The notes under the pieces were generated by a model, which made no database searches, had not been told where the DNA came from, and was given only the letters and a program-made list of their open reading frames with translations. From Amoebophrya sp. A120 (Eukaryota > Sar > Dinophyceae > Syndiniales > Amoebophryaceae), in the NCBI GenBank assembly GCA_905178155.1, contig CAJINV010000009.1, forward strand, positions 310,001 to 374,000: a stretch of 64,000 nt of DNA, in the 5' to 3' direction. Numbering within the stretch: the stretch's first letter is position 1; every line of letters starts with the position of its first letter. Made by a program: the position numbers and the translations under genes. This document shows positions 52,596 through 64,000 of this stretch, piece by piece.

Positions 52596-55025
52596 ATGAA
52601 GTGCCGTGGGAAGAAGAACACTTCAAAGCGCAAGTCGCTCAGTTTGCAGCACAAAATCACCAAAAAGGCCACCGAGAAGAAGCGAAAATTGCGAAAAGAA
52701 GCACGTAAGGCGGTCAAGAATGGCGTGCAGGTACTGTTTTATGCTGTTTGGTTGCCGAAGAAAAGGAACGAAATTGGTCGTATCAACGCGATTGATACTT
52801 GGTTTATTGCGTTGCATTTTTCACATGATAAATCTGTAAAAATGGATTTGTAAAAAGGGCAACTGCTCCTGTCCTCTTCGCTTCTCCGACCAGGTTATCA
52901 GGAAACTCTAAGAAAAATATTGCGCTACAACAGATCAAGCGCAAGAAGCAGAAGATGACGGTCCCAGCGCTGTGGCCGTTCAAGCAGGAGGAGCTGGCTT
53001 TCTTAAAGCAGCGACAAGAGCGTCGGGAGGCGGAGCAGCAGAAGCAAAAGGAGCTCAACCAGAAAAAGAAAAAGGTACAACTTATTACTGTGAATATGAT
53101 TTTGATCTCAACAGACCACGGAAACTTTGAACTGTTGCACTACATAAAATATGAAATATGTTCTCATGATGGTTCTCGTTCTCATCCCCTTCCCGTTTCT
53201 TGTACGTGCGTCCTGAAGATGAAGATCTTTTTCGTGTATCTGTCAATCCTCATCACCGCAGGAACTCCAAAAGAAGAAACGGAAGGAGGCTTTGAAGGCT
53301 CCCGCCCGGCCCGTCAACACCCTGGAAAACGTCCTGGACACCGCAGATTTGGTGATCGAAGTCGTGGACGCCCGCGACCCGTTTGCGACGCGGTGCTTGT
53401 CCATTGAAAAGGACGAGTCGAAGAAGAACAAGATTATCGTCCTGACCAAGGGCGACTTGGTGCCGATGGAAAACCTGCAGCAGTGGTTGCACTACCTGCG
53501 ACGAACGACGCCCGACAACATCCCGGTGCTGAGCCTGATGAAGCGCGCCAGCAACGAGGAGGCGTCCAAGCTGATCCGCGATTTGTCCTCTGGTGAACAA
53601 CAGCAGCCCGGTTCCAGTACCAGCTCAAGAAGTACGAGAAACAAGTTTCTCCGCCCGGTCGGGTTCAAGCAACTGATCGCACTGCTCTCAAAGGGGTACT
53701 CCGCGTCAAAAAACATCGCGGTGGTTGGCTACCCGGGCGTAGGAAAACACACCGTGGTGTCTTACTTGAAGTCGCCCCAGATGAACCTATCGAAAAAGGT
53801 GAAAATTCAAACGGCAAACATCATCGACTTCAAAACCGAGGACGAAGTTGTGGACGGCAACCAGAACATCGTGGACCTGCTCTTCACCCAGAAACCACAA
53901 GCGTCGAAACAGCCCCTCACGGTGCTGAAGCGACTACTGGAGAGAACACTTTCAAAAGAAGATCTGCAGATCAAACTCGCACTGCCACAGTTCGAGGTAC
54001 AAATGGAAATGCTTTTGTTTTTTTATTGCCACAGAGATTGGCCATGCCCATGGCCACTGCATCTCGTGCATGAGTTGATATTTCAGAAGACATGTCATGA
54101 AGTATAAAACACAATATTCATATTGCATTTAGCTCCTTGTTTCAGAGTTTCTGTTTCCGTCAATTTCTCCGCGGAAGCACGCACCATGTAGAAAAAAAAA
54201 TGAATTCCAGGACGCCAAGACGCTGATGACAAAGATGCAGCGCGACCATAACCTTCCGGGAATTATCGACGCCGGGCGGTTTATCCTGAAGCGAATGAAT
54301 GCAATGTTTTACTTCACCAGCTCCCCGAAACTGGGTGGAGCAAGCGAGCAAGCTATCCAAACCCCGAAAAATGTGGTCAAACAGGACCTTGAGGCAATAT
54401 ACGCAGAACAGGAGAAGGAAATTCAGGCTTGCGCGGGTCTCTGGGGCCGAACCACACCCACGACAGGGCTTGTGTCGGAAGCAAGCCAGGCTGTGCAGAC
54501 TGCAAGCGACTTGAGCGGCACCGGACAATCCAGCGTCGATTTGCACAAGGTGCCTAGCTTCTTCATTTTGCTCTCAATCAAGCGTCTTTTTTTTTGCAAA
54601 ATCAAAAGACATATTCTAAAACTAAATCAAACTGAGATTGTTCTTAATCGCACTTTTGATTGGCACACATGCTGCACGATCTCATCCATCTGTGATCGAC
54701 GTGCTTACAACCGCTAATTGTACTTACATGAAAAAAACACCTCCAGGCGCTGCACCACAGCAAGGGCAAGAACCTGGGAAAGACGGAATACTTCGAGCTG
54801 AAATGTCCGGTCTCCATTTGCCCGAAGACCGGCGAAGAGAGCTTGATGATCGGCGGTCCGGAGCCATTCTCGGCGCTCGAGTTTGGTACGCCCGCCGCGA
54901 AGGAGGAAGACGAGGAGAGCATTCAGGAGGCCTCCATGGAGGCTGTTTCTGACGAGGAAGGTTGGTCAGAAGTCGAGGAGGAGGAAGAAGAAGAACTCGA
55001 TACCGATGAGGAGATGGAGGACTAA
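52596..55025 (+). CDS. Nucleostemin/GNL3-type circularly permuted GTPase
   Basis: Exons 52596-52730, 52913-53074, 53262-53996, 54211-54549 and 54747-55025, all GT-AG, give 549 residues. The basic N terminus (SKRKSLSLQHKITKKATEKK) matches the GNL3 nucleolar-localising region. The permuted G motifs appear in order: DARDP (about residue 120), LTKGD (G4, usually NKxD), and GYPGVGKHT (G1, usually GxPNVGKSS) near residue 260. The C terminus is a long acidic tail (EVEEEEEEELDTDEEMED). The family exports or matures the large ribosomal subunit in the nucleolus. The G4 and G1 changes (Asn to Thr, Asn to Gly, Ser to His) are unusual and could alter nucleotide affinity or hydrolysis. Confidence 0.9.
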
Positions 55026-55642
55026 ATGCGATCAATGGCATCATTGATACTACCCCTCGCAGTCACTTGATATCTGGGTGACTTTTTTTTCGAAGTAAAG
55101 AGAAGCACGTGCAATAGAAGCGCAACAAATTATTGTCAAACAAACAGACAGTGTTTTGTTTGGGGTATTTTCTTGATTTTTCAGTTGTTCTTCACGATGC
55201 GAAATTCGTTTGTTCGTGCTCGATCATCAACAAGCATCGGGTAGAACAAGGAAACATAATCTGCTCACGTAACCTGCTTACGGGCTTCTAACACTTTTCG
55301 TCTGATTGCTTTTTTCCTTCAAAAGGAGGAGATCGTCTCGTCAATGTCAAAGTTTCTCTGCTTCGCTGTCTTCAGGCGATCCGTCGGTTTTTTTCTTCCC
55401 ATACCTATTGGCAAAGTCGTTGCGCGTGTTTTACGTTTTTCTTTCGGCGATTCATTCTGATGTGTTTCGGTGTTTTCTGTTGTTCGTGCAGCCGATTGCG
55501 AATTCGAATTCCCGACTTTCTGATTTTTTCGCCGATAAAATTGGTTCAGTATCGGTCGTTGCTGTCTTTGTTCAGTGCTGTAAGGGGTTGTCGTGCCAGA
55601 TTCCTGGCCAGTAGTCTACTCAAAAACTACTAGTACAGTTGC
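55026..55642. other. Intergenic spacer
   Basis: T-rich 600-bp spacer; no feature beyond short frames. Confidence 0.45.
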
Positions 55643-57349
55643 ATGAAATTGAAAGTTGTAAGAAAGAAGTTAGACAGGTGGCGAGTACCTTGTCCAGAGC
55701 GTGCAATCGTCTCTTTTCTCACAGACCATCTTGATTCCCAATATCTTTTGATCGCGGTTGCAAAAATTTGTACACGAAGTATTTTGAGAAAGATGGTAGG
55801 GCCCGGAAGATTTGTGGATACCGATACAGACGATGCATATCAAGCATATCTGGCCGATAAATCAAGTATCGAGTCTTCGCATCTACTCGCCGACCATGTG
55901 GTGGACGAAGCTATTTTGTTTTTTCTGAACAGTCAGGCCGGAGATGTCGCTTCCGATGTTGACATCATTCGCAAACCTCTTGCATTTATTGACCCCACCG
56001 CAGCCGCACCGTTGGACCGCGAAGAAGACGAAGTAGCACCGCCCGAAGAGGACTTATCATCGGCGCGCAACAACGGGTTAGTTTCTCGACACCCGCCTTC
56101 GCGAAACGAGCAAAGCCCCGCCGCGGTCCTCGAAGATGGTTTGGGCCAGAACGAGAGCCTGCAATCATGCTGCCTTTATTCGATCGGTCAGAATACCCTG
56201 CCCACATCAGCATCAAGTAGTGCCGCAGCTCCAAGTAGTAGTCCAAGCAGACCAAGCAGGCTTCTGGCAATGAACTACGCGAAACCTACATCCAGTTCGA
56301 CGCGGCGCTCGATTTGTACCGCGGCTGCAAGTGCCCCGTTTTTATTGAACGTGTGTGCCTCCAACACGAGCTATCCTAGTCTGCCTGCTCCGGGGGACCT
56401 TCAGCAATCACCTTCTACTGCGGCCTTGACGCGGATGAGCGTTAGCGTAGGAGCTGTTGGCGTAGTACCAGCACATCTTGCCTCTACTTCTCCGTCAAGT
56501 TCCAAACCTCTCGACGTCTCTCCATCTTCTGCGTTCCGAAAGAACGCAACTCTGCTGGCGGAAGAGACCAATGAAGACCGACACTGCCGAAAGCGTTCCT
56601 TTCTGGGGAACGTGAATAAAAAGGCTGCCCCTGCTGGAGCTTCAATGATGGATAATAGGCGGACGAGTAGCGCAGCTGCGTTTGGATCTTGCTTTTCCGC
56701 CTGCAAGCAGCCGCCACGGCGTGCAAGCGCGTCGCCCGAACGAACGAAACTGTTCGCAATACGACGAGGAACTACCACGACGACAAAAAGCGGCATCAGA
56801 CTGCCACCAATACAAGGTCCGCTGGATCGTCCTCTCGGCAAGCAAACTGCGGAAAACGCAACGAACCCGTCCTCGGAACAGGTGACAATAGATACTGTAG
56901 CAGATGAAGGACGAAGGGAACCTGATCTAGGTGGCGGACCAAAAAATAAAGGCGCTAATGGCAATCATGGACACAATAATCAGAATCAAACAACTGCCAC
57001 TGATGCTGCTCCTTTGATGTCCACTTTTAAGGCCGCCCTCGACTTCTCACAAATTCTTCCGGGAACCAAGTTTTCCGCCTCGCCTCAAGAGAACTGGTCG
57101 AAACAGCAGGGGAAAGATGGTAGAAGCAACATGACCCCCTTGACGCCCGGGACCACCAGGCCAGTGAAGGTTACGGAATTGTTTCGAAAAACCGCGATTG
57201 AGTTTTCAACCACCTGGCTGAAAGACCGGAAGAGGCAGGAAGTGGATGAAGCCGAGCCGACGTACTTCAGGAGAAAGAGGTTGTTTTTTGCCGCCGTGAA
57301 GAGTGTGAAGTCGGGTAGAACTGGTGGAGGTAGCATGGATACGTCATGA
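55643..57349 (+). CDS. Low-complexity hypothetical protein
   Basis: Open for 568 codons from 55643; the ATG at 55793 (AAGATGG context, MVGPGRFVDTDTDDAYQAYL) is a likely alternative start that leaves 518 residues. The first 60 residues after it look folded (SSHLLADHVVDEAILFFLNS), while the rest is Ser/Pro/Thr/Asn-rich and probably disordered, with a short charged end (YFRRKRLFFAAVKSVKSG). It may be spliced near 57331 (GGAG|GTAGCA) into the exon-like DNA that follows. No family recognised. Confidence 0.6.
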   Translation: MKLKVVRKKLDRWRVPCPERAIVSFLTDHLDSQYLLIAVAKICTRSILRKMVGPGRFVDTDTDDAYQAYLADKSSIESSHLLADHVVDEAILFFLNSQAGDVASDVDIIRKPLAFIDPTAAAPLDREEDEVAPPEEDLSSARNNGLVSRHPPSRNEQSPAAVLEDGLGQNESLQSCCLYSIGQNTLPTSASSSAAAPSSSPSRPSRLLAMNYAKPTSSSTRRSICTAAASAPFLLNVCASNTSYPSLPAPGDLQQSPSTAALTRMSVSVGAVGVVPAHLASTSPSSSKPLDVSPSSAFRKNATLLAEETNEDRHCRKRSFLGNVNKKAAPAGASMMDNRRTSSAAAFGSCFSACKQPPRRASASPERTKLFAIRRGTTTTTKSGIRLPPIQGPLDRPLGKQTAENATNPSSEQVTIDTVADEGRREPDLGGGPKNKGANGNHGHNNQNQTTATDAAPLMSTFKAALDFSQILPGTKFSASPQENWSKQQGKDGRSNMTPLTPGTTRPVKVTELFRKTAIEFSTTWLKDRKRQEVDEAEPTYFRRKRLFFAAVKSVKSGRTGGGSMDTS

Positions 57350-58391
57350 AGAATTTTATGACGATCATCAAGATAGAGGTAAGAACGTTGGCGAAGTATG
57401 TTCTCGCTTCCTCTCGCGGATGCGGAAGCTCTGGAACGCTCGAAAGTTGTCTAACGTGCGTCGTAAAGAAATGTCGTGTGTGTCTGCAATCGCCGCGTCG
57501 GCTTCCGACAGACTATTTTTTTCGACCCACAAAAAAGCTGACAGTGATATTCTGATGCGTCGCGTTCTTTCAGGTTCAATAAACATATGGGGCTTCTATC
57601 TGCTGATAGATGGACGGCCCGAGTATTCCTTCGCGGTACAGGATCATGCGGCACAGGTGGTGCACAAGCTGGAAAGGGATCTATCGAGCAGATCATCATC
57701 ATTGAAACTGATCGTGATCATACTGGTAGTAATACATAGACCTCGCAGGAGAAGCAGAAGAATGCAGCAAGTCCAAGTCCGTCCCTATGGATCAACTTTT
57801 ACACTAGCACTAATCGCCCCTGGAAGACGATCAATCTACAATCGAAGACTTGGCCTGGCGAGGTGTCCACTAGGTCTAGGAGTTCTACTTGATCTTATCG
57901 TAATCGTGATATTAGAGCGCGTTATTTCCGTTGTTCTTCTGGTTGCATCTCCATGTGCAACATACGCTTCAACTGTAAGACTGACTCTTTGTGGAGGTCT
58001 TTCGATTCAGGTTCTTTTCAACACCTGGCTAGTATTTAGACGATTCATGAACTGATTCAAATGCCGTGCTTTTTCTTTGTAGTCATAGTGACCGCTGAAC
58101 ATATAATTGACAAAGTAGTATATTAAGGCATAGTTGTGTGCTGCAACCTAGGATGATGATGTTCGAAACGAGCCCCGTTTTGATTCCCGGCCTGCCCCAG
58201 CCCACTACCTCGCACAGGAGACGACAACTACAGAGGACCACGAAACAAGGAACAGATCCGTGAACAAGGTGGGGCAAGGCCTATACGTCGCCAGAGCGCG
58301 CCAAGGTAAGGTTCGAGAACGGGATAGATGTGTTATTTCTTACGTTGTCTCTACTAGCCGAGTCAGTGGTTGGGCTTCCTGAAAGAGATTG
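57350..58391 (+). other. Exon-like segments of an unresolved gene
   Basis: Several pieces look coding and carry splice signals: EEFYDDHQDR before GTAAGA at 57379; a segment from about 57573 after TTTCAG (INIWGFYLLIDGRPEYSFAV, then HKLERDLSSRSS); and a piece starting 58153 after CCTAG (DDDVRNEPRFDSRPAPAHYL) up to GTAAGG at 58305. They could extend the preceding gene, begin the following one, or form a separate small gene. Competing frames are open over the same DNA, so no CDS is drawn. Confidence 0.4.
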
Positions 58392-61300
58392 ATGATGCTG
58401 TCACGCGACGAAAGTGGTAAAAGCGGCGTAGGCACCGCTGGCGAAAGCACCCGAAGCTCATGTGGCGATTCTTACGGAGGACGAGGAGCGGAGATGAAAA
58501 CTGCGACGAAGAGCGGTGCTCTTACTTCCACCTTTGCGGCGGGGTCCGGGACGAAGGCGAAAAAACGACTCAAGAAAAAAATACAGGACTTGGTGACCGG
58601 CGACGATGTCTTTTGTACTTTTTGCGAAGACGCCGGGACGTATGGGATCACTACCTGGCCAATGAATCGTATATACTGATGCTGTTCTTCCCAAGGATTA
58701 GTTGCCCGATCTAAAAGACGATGAACTTTCCGTCACCGTCAAGATAAACTCACTACGCAGTTGTTCGCATTATGTGACGTAAAGCAGTAAATCAAGATAT
58801 CGCATTGGGTCACTTTTTCCAGAACAGGCCGGGCATCACAAGTACTTTGAATGATGTATCAATAACAGGGCTTCTAATCTGCGGTCAATGCTGGGGCACG
58901 CACGACGAATGGAAGCAGCGCGTCGTTACGTGCGCAAAGTGCGGGTACAAATTCCAAAAATGCGCTGGCGGGTGGAAATACCAAGGGTTCTGGCTCTGCT
59001 ATGCGCGCGGGTGCTACGAAGCCAGGAAGGCGTTTGTGCGGGATGAGGATCTCCGGTCTCCCTACAGCTGGGGAGATCACGATCAATGGAGCACCAAGTA
59101 CGACCGCGGACGAGGTGGAGGAGCCTACCAGAGTGATTGGAAAAACCAGAACCACGACGAGAAAGACCAAACACGCGGCGCGTATCACACATTATACCGA
59201 GGTGGATCTGGACTGTCCCATGCAAGGAGCTCCGACGGTTCCGACCGCGGGCCACCAGTTGGGTGCATGTCCTCAACAGCCGAAACCACGTCGACTTGTG
59301 ACACAACAAGGGTCTCGCCCGGCATAGATACACCAGCGGACGAGCAGAATGTTGGCTCGCGGAAGATGCAGGTGCAAAAAGGCCCCAGCTCTTCTAGCAG
59401 TGGTTCGTCGTCGAGGCGAGCAACTCCTGAGGCATGTAAGAGCCAAGCACCACGACGAAAAAGTCCCAAAGAGTTATTTTCGTCGTCGTGTGACGAGCGC
59501 GTCGACGACCAGCGCTATGATCTTGGAAGCAGATACAGTGCACATGCTACGTCTTCTTCCCCGGGATCTAGCACTAGCTCTGTCGATACTTGGCAATCAA
59601 ACTGGAACGATGCCTCCTGGAGCAGCAGTTACGGGTACTATTCTGATCATTTTTACAACTGCTACAACTACACTGAGTATAGCTCTCCTGCCTCCTCCTA
59701 TGCTGGGAAAAGCAATCCTCACACGGACGCTGTGCCTGAGCGCGACGATCGAAGCAGCTATAAATCGAAAGCTTCATCGTACCCGGCCGACGACGGGGAA
59801 GATCGCTACAAGAAATTCCATTACGGAACAAGATACAACCAGCAAAGAGGTGAACAACTACAACAGGCAGGTAGTACGAGTTCCTCATCCTCTGCAAACC
59901 GTCGCGCAGACCATTCGCATTCCCCCAGGGAACAAGAAGACCTCGAAACGCACACAGAACTCTGCGCGAAGTTTGACCGCCGCACGTATTTGTTTCCTGC
60001 TGGCGCGATGGAGAGCGTCGCTATGCCCCGCGACCACAACCTAACCAAAGACATCCTAGCGCGGGACTTTTCCTCCACGGCCCCGATGAAGTACGACAAG
60101 ATTTACACCCAGCCCTTCTACAGCCCCGGCTCGCGGCCGCGCCTGTTCGTGGGCGGCGAGAACTGGAGTAGCCTAGAAGACCTGCGCAAGATGATCGAGC
60201 CGGAGCTGACAAAGACCCACGAGATGCTGTCGCACCAAGCTCTGTACTACACGCTTTTGGAAGATTTGGTGCCGACGGACTTTGTGCAGTACTACCTCTC
60301 GGGCGACACCTGGCACAAAACCCGCAAGCACATGCACAATACCAGCTTCGACTTCGAAAAGTGTGCCGCAGTGGAGTGTTTCGACCGGCTCCTGTGGAAG
60401 TGGTCCGTGCGGTTGGCGAACTTATTGAAGCAGGAACGCGTAGAGGAGAACGGGAAGAGCCACTGCCTGCATTACCTGCAGTTCGACGAGGACGCGTACC
60501 GCAAGAAAAGAGAACAGGAGTTGCGCGACCAGCTGAAAAGCGAACGCAAAGAGCGTGCTGGCGCTGGTGTGCAACACGACGGAACAAAATTCGTAGTTGC
60601 GGACGACGAGGAGGACATTGACAAAATGACGCTTCGCCTGTGCTTCTGGGACCGCGAGACGCGCTCCTACGAGTGGGAAAAAACGTTGCCTTGTATGAAG
60701 TACGGCGGCCCTTGCGAGCACATTCACTGCCCGGAGGAGCGGCGGCGGCAGGAGTGGCGGACGGAGCTATGCACCTGGGGATCGGACTTGTGCCAGTACG
60801 GTGGGGAGCACTGCAAGTACGCACACGACATCCTCGAATTGCGGCCCAAGCCGCAGGTCTCGTTTCGCGGCTCGCGCGACCGCTTCATCAATTATTACTA
60901 CGGTCTGGAGCTTTTCCGCTTGGAGCTTCGCGAAATCGTGCGCCGCAGTTTGCTGGACACGAACCTGCGCGCCAGCGTGGGCACAGTGTTTGACAGTCTG
61001 GCCGGCCTAAACATCGAGGGTGTGATGCCGACACGATATTTGTTTGCGAACGGTCGGAGGGGAGCAGCTCATCCGGATCCGCCTACGCCCGCCGTTCCAG
61101 CGTTGCAAGACCTCGTCGAGCGTCAAGACGGTGTTCTTGGTAGTCGAGACGAGAGAAACAGGGACGATGAAATGAGGAATCTTGTCTGTGGTCGAGAGGT
61201 CGTTGACAATGAAGATCAGCCATCACCGCATTATGGCAAAGCCGAGGCAGTAGTTGACTCGAAGGAAAGTGAAGTTGTTGCGCAGGATGACACGATTATT

Positions 61301-64000
61301 ATGGGGGAGTGCTACATAGACCATAACGCAGTGACGAAGGGCAACGACCAGGAAGACGAAGACAGTTCTTCATCCGAAAAACGCACTTCGACCAGCCAGG
61401 ACCCGGCGATTGATGTTCTTGTCCAGGCAGAAGAAAATGAATCACAGGCTTCACCATTTCCACCCGCATCAACTTTTTCGCGGGCCGTGGACAGTACTGA
61501 CGCTACCTCTATTTCCCCTGTGGTTGCAAAAGAAAAAGAGAAACCCGAAGATCCGGTGACAGAGAAGATGCTGGAGAAGTTGCAGAAAAGCGTAAAGTTC
61601 CAACTGCAGAAAGCCAACACGGTGTTTACCAGGACGGCGTTTCTGAACGCTCGCGACGAGTACGAGTGCGTCGAGGTGGAGGAGATTGACAACCAGGAAG
61701 CCCGGCGGGCGGACGAGGCGGAGCAGGGACAAGTGCACGATGGTCACGACAACCCCGCGACTCACAATTTCGGGTTTTGGTTCTTGCAGGACGGCAAGCC
61801 GTGCTTCTGCTGTCCCCCGGAATACGAGCAGTTCGGAAAGATGCTGCTGAACAAACCGAATCACACCACCACGACCTACACCGTCGCGGAGGCGACGCTG
61901 TTTGAGGACCAGCAGCCTATCAACGTGCCCTTTTTCGACGAGTACTACATCTCGAACCCTCGCGTGGGCCGCCGGCAGTGTTTGAATAAGGAGGGGGAGG
62001 TTCTAAATTTCTTGCGAAAAGCGTTGCAAAAAGCAGTTTGTGTTGATGATTTTGAGGCACGAGAAGTAGAAGGAGGAACTGCCAGTGCAAGAAAAGCTAC
62101 ACTACCAGTTGTACCAGGACAAGATGTAACGCAGCTTACCGACGAGCAAGAAGAGATGCTCAGTATGAAGTTATCGGCTATCCGGAACCTGCGACTCACG
62201 CAGCAGGCGGTGCAGGTGTTGAAAACCGTGACGGCAAATCGGTACTGGTACGAGTACAAGGAACACGAGCTATTGCAGCCGCAATTCGAATTTGTCTTCG
62301 TGCCAGAAAATGACAATGTTGATGAGGAAGGACAGGATCTTCAGGAAGACAACCCAGAGTCTGATGAAGCGGCACGACAGCCCACCGGAACCACAGAGTT
62401 GGGCTCGTCTAGTTTCTCGCTGAATCACAAAAAGGACCTAGCGCGGAGTCTGCAGCCTTTGAGCAGCATCACAGTTGACCTTTCCTTGGATGGCGGATCC
62501 ACGTCGTGGTCGCTTTCTCAGGATAGTTCCGATGGGGACGCGGCAGCAAAAACGAAGCAAAAGGACGCGGAAAGCGCATGTCCGGCTAGAAACGCGACAG
62601 AGACGGAGACCCTGGTATCCGAACGGACTGGCAACTACAAAGAGAGTGCCAACACAAACTGCACAAGCACACCGATGCTGCTTACGGAAATTGTAGACCG
62701 AGAACCTCAAGTCGCTAAGGTGTCGCGGAAAGAGAAACTGACCACAGAGGATGAGCAATCCGCAGAGATACTCAATTCTGCTGAGCCCGAATTGGCCCAA
62801 GTCCAAGATGATCAGGATCAGGACGGATCCATTACGGGTATGCCCTTCCCGACGATGAACAAGAGCGATGAGCTTCCCTACTTCGACGACGGACGCTCCA
62901 CACGGCGCTTGCGCGACACCCTGGACATGATTTTCCGGGACTTTTACGACAAACCGGTGGTCTATTTCAACGAACCGGTAACCGACCCGGAGGACGAGAT
63001 TGCGAAGCAGGTACTGGAGGCGTCGGAGAGCCAGGTGGTCCGGCTCTTTCCGCTGGAGCGGCAGTTTTTGCCGCCCTCGAAAAATTTTCTGGCGCAAAAA
63101 CGCGACTTGCACTTCAAAAAGTGGCCCTTATTGCACCGACTGGTCTGCAAGATCTATTTGAGGAAGCCGAAGAAGAAGGCGAGTAGGACTAAAATCAGTG
63201 GCAGGCCCTGGTGTGGTAATGGTCGGACTGACGGCGAAGAAATGTTGACTGAGCATGACAATGGGAATGAGAATGATGTCTCAGAGTCAGAGAAGAATGA
63301 CTCCTTTCCCATTTTGGATGTCCACTTTGAGAAGTACCACAACGACAAATTTACCCTGCTCGATGCGCATTGCCACTTGGAGATTATCTGGCGCAAGTTG
63401 CCTTTCCGCGTGTGCGAGCAGATGACGGACCGCGTGCTGATGACCTTTCACCCAGAGTCGCCCTACAGCCTCCCCAATGCGTGGCAATTGAAGACGATCA
63501 CGTCCGTATGTGACGGCCACAGCTTGGACTTCTGGGAAAAGTACTGCGAAGAGGTCTACTTCTCGAAAATCAGCACGCTCATGGATAGAAAAATGACTGG
63601 AGATGGAGGTGCAGAAATTAGTTCAAGTGCCGGGCAAGAAGCTGACACTGTCGCTTCCGAACAACAACGACTCGTGTTCGACGATCATCTGTACTTTTCC
63701 ATCGGCGTGCACCCGAAATCCATGGTGGAATACCTGAATAACGAGCGCAACATGCAGGAGCGAATGCTGCTCCTCGCGGACAAGCTGCAGGCCATCAACC
63801 GTTTGGTCGCCTGGGGGGAGTGTGGACTGGACTATGACGCGGACCTGGAGGTTCCGGACGACCTGCCGGAGTACGACCGGCCTGACGACATTTTCATCGA
63901 GAAATACGAGCGGGACGGCGATAAAAATTTCGCGGAGTTTTTCAAGTTGAAAGACAAAACCGACCCAGACAAATTTCGATTTTGGACGAAAGCGAAGAAA
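58392..64000 (+). CDS. Zinc-ribbon/CCCH/TatD multidomain protein (partial, runs off the end)
   Basis: Exon 1 (58392-58639) and exon 2 (58828-64000) join across a GT-AG intron (GGG AC|G CCG) and stay open to the window edge, at least 1,807 codons. N-terminal zinc ribbons use CTFC, CGQC and CAKC pairs followed by CAGGWKYQGFWLCYARGC. A Ser/Tyr/Gln-rich linker follows. Near 60690-60830 there are CCCH-type fingers (CMKYGGPCEHIHC and LCTWGSDLCQYGGEHCKYAH). The end is a TatD-family amidohydrolase: metal ligands in LLDAHCHLE (about 63360), GVHPKSMVEY, and GECGLDYD (about 63810). TatD enzymes are metal-dependent nucleases acting on DNA or RNA ends. A CCCH RNA-binding unit fused to TatD suggests an RNA-processing nuclease. 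The start is uncertain; 58392 is the first in-frame ATG. Confidence 0.8.

Overview
The window reads as nuclear DNA of a dinoflagellate-lineage protist. The strongest evidence is at 107-128: a full-length copy of the 22-nt dinoflagellate trans-spliced leader, followed at once by a truncated second copy (129-143). This is the signature of a processed, trans-spliced mRNA copied back into the genome. Sixteen of the seventeen well-supported or likely protein genes lie on the + strand, as expected for dinoflagellate one-directional gene arrays; one weak minus-strand candidate sits at 46657-47273. The genes are compact, with few and often very short introns (31-43 nt). Together with the intron elements described below, this fits a small-genome syndinian such as Amoebophrya better than a core dinoflagellate. 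That genus-level placement is inference.

Layout: 1-3262 spliced-leader relic and noncoding or GC-rich DNA; 3263-4321 acidic-tail conserved protein; 5617-9525 SPFH/band-7 protein; 10648-20817 large polycystin-2-like (TRPP) channel broken by six intron elements, one of 3.1 kb; 21728-24307 DASH-type cryptochrome/photolyase; 25146-27497 secreted or membrane EF-hand protein; 28189-30654 unknown Cys-containing protein; 31332-32672 DUF3472 protein; 33076-34659 unknown; 34710-37130 sulfotransferase-like protein; 37322-38400 Ser-rich protein; 39998-40999 RNPS1-like RRM protein; 42034-43293 two small membrane-type proteins; 44900-46438 E2 ubiquitin-conjugating enzyme with a C-terminal SUMO-interaction motif; 47527-51889 type II membrane glycosyltransferase-like protein; 52596-55025 nucleostemin/GNL3-type permuted GTPase; 55643-57349 low-complexity protein; 57350-58391 unresolved exon-like DNA; 58392-64000 zinc-ribbon/CCCH/TatD multidomain protein running off the window.

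The most unusual system is a family of nine intron-resident inverted-repeat elements (introner-like). They begin TAT and end ATA, carry terminal inverted repeats of about 15-58 bp, and eight of nine are flanked by a 5-6 bp direct repeat of host exon. Removing the element plus one copy of that repeat restores the reading frame in every case, and in the RRM gene and the channel pore it also restores a normal domain. The implied splice boundaries are mostly not GT-AG. One member is a 3.1-kb GC-rich element without a credible gene, and another contains a near-perfect palindrome of about 285 bp.

The genes do not form an obvious pathway; they are a mix of housekeeping (RNA processing, ribosome biogenesis, ubiquitin/SUMO), light sensing or repair, ion channel, membrane scaffold and secretory genes. 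All exon boundaries are read from sequence alone, without transcript evidence.
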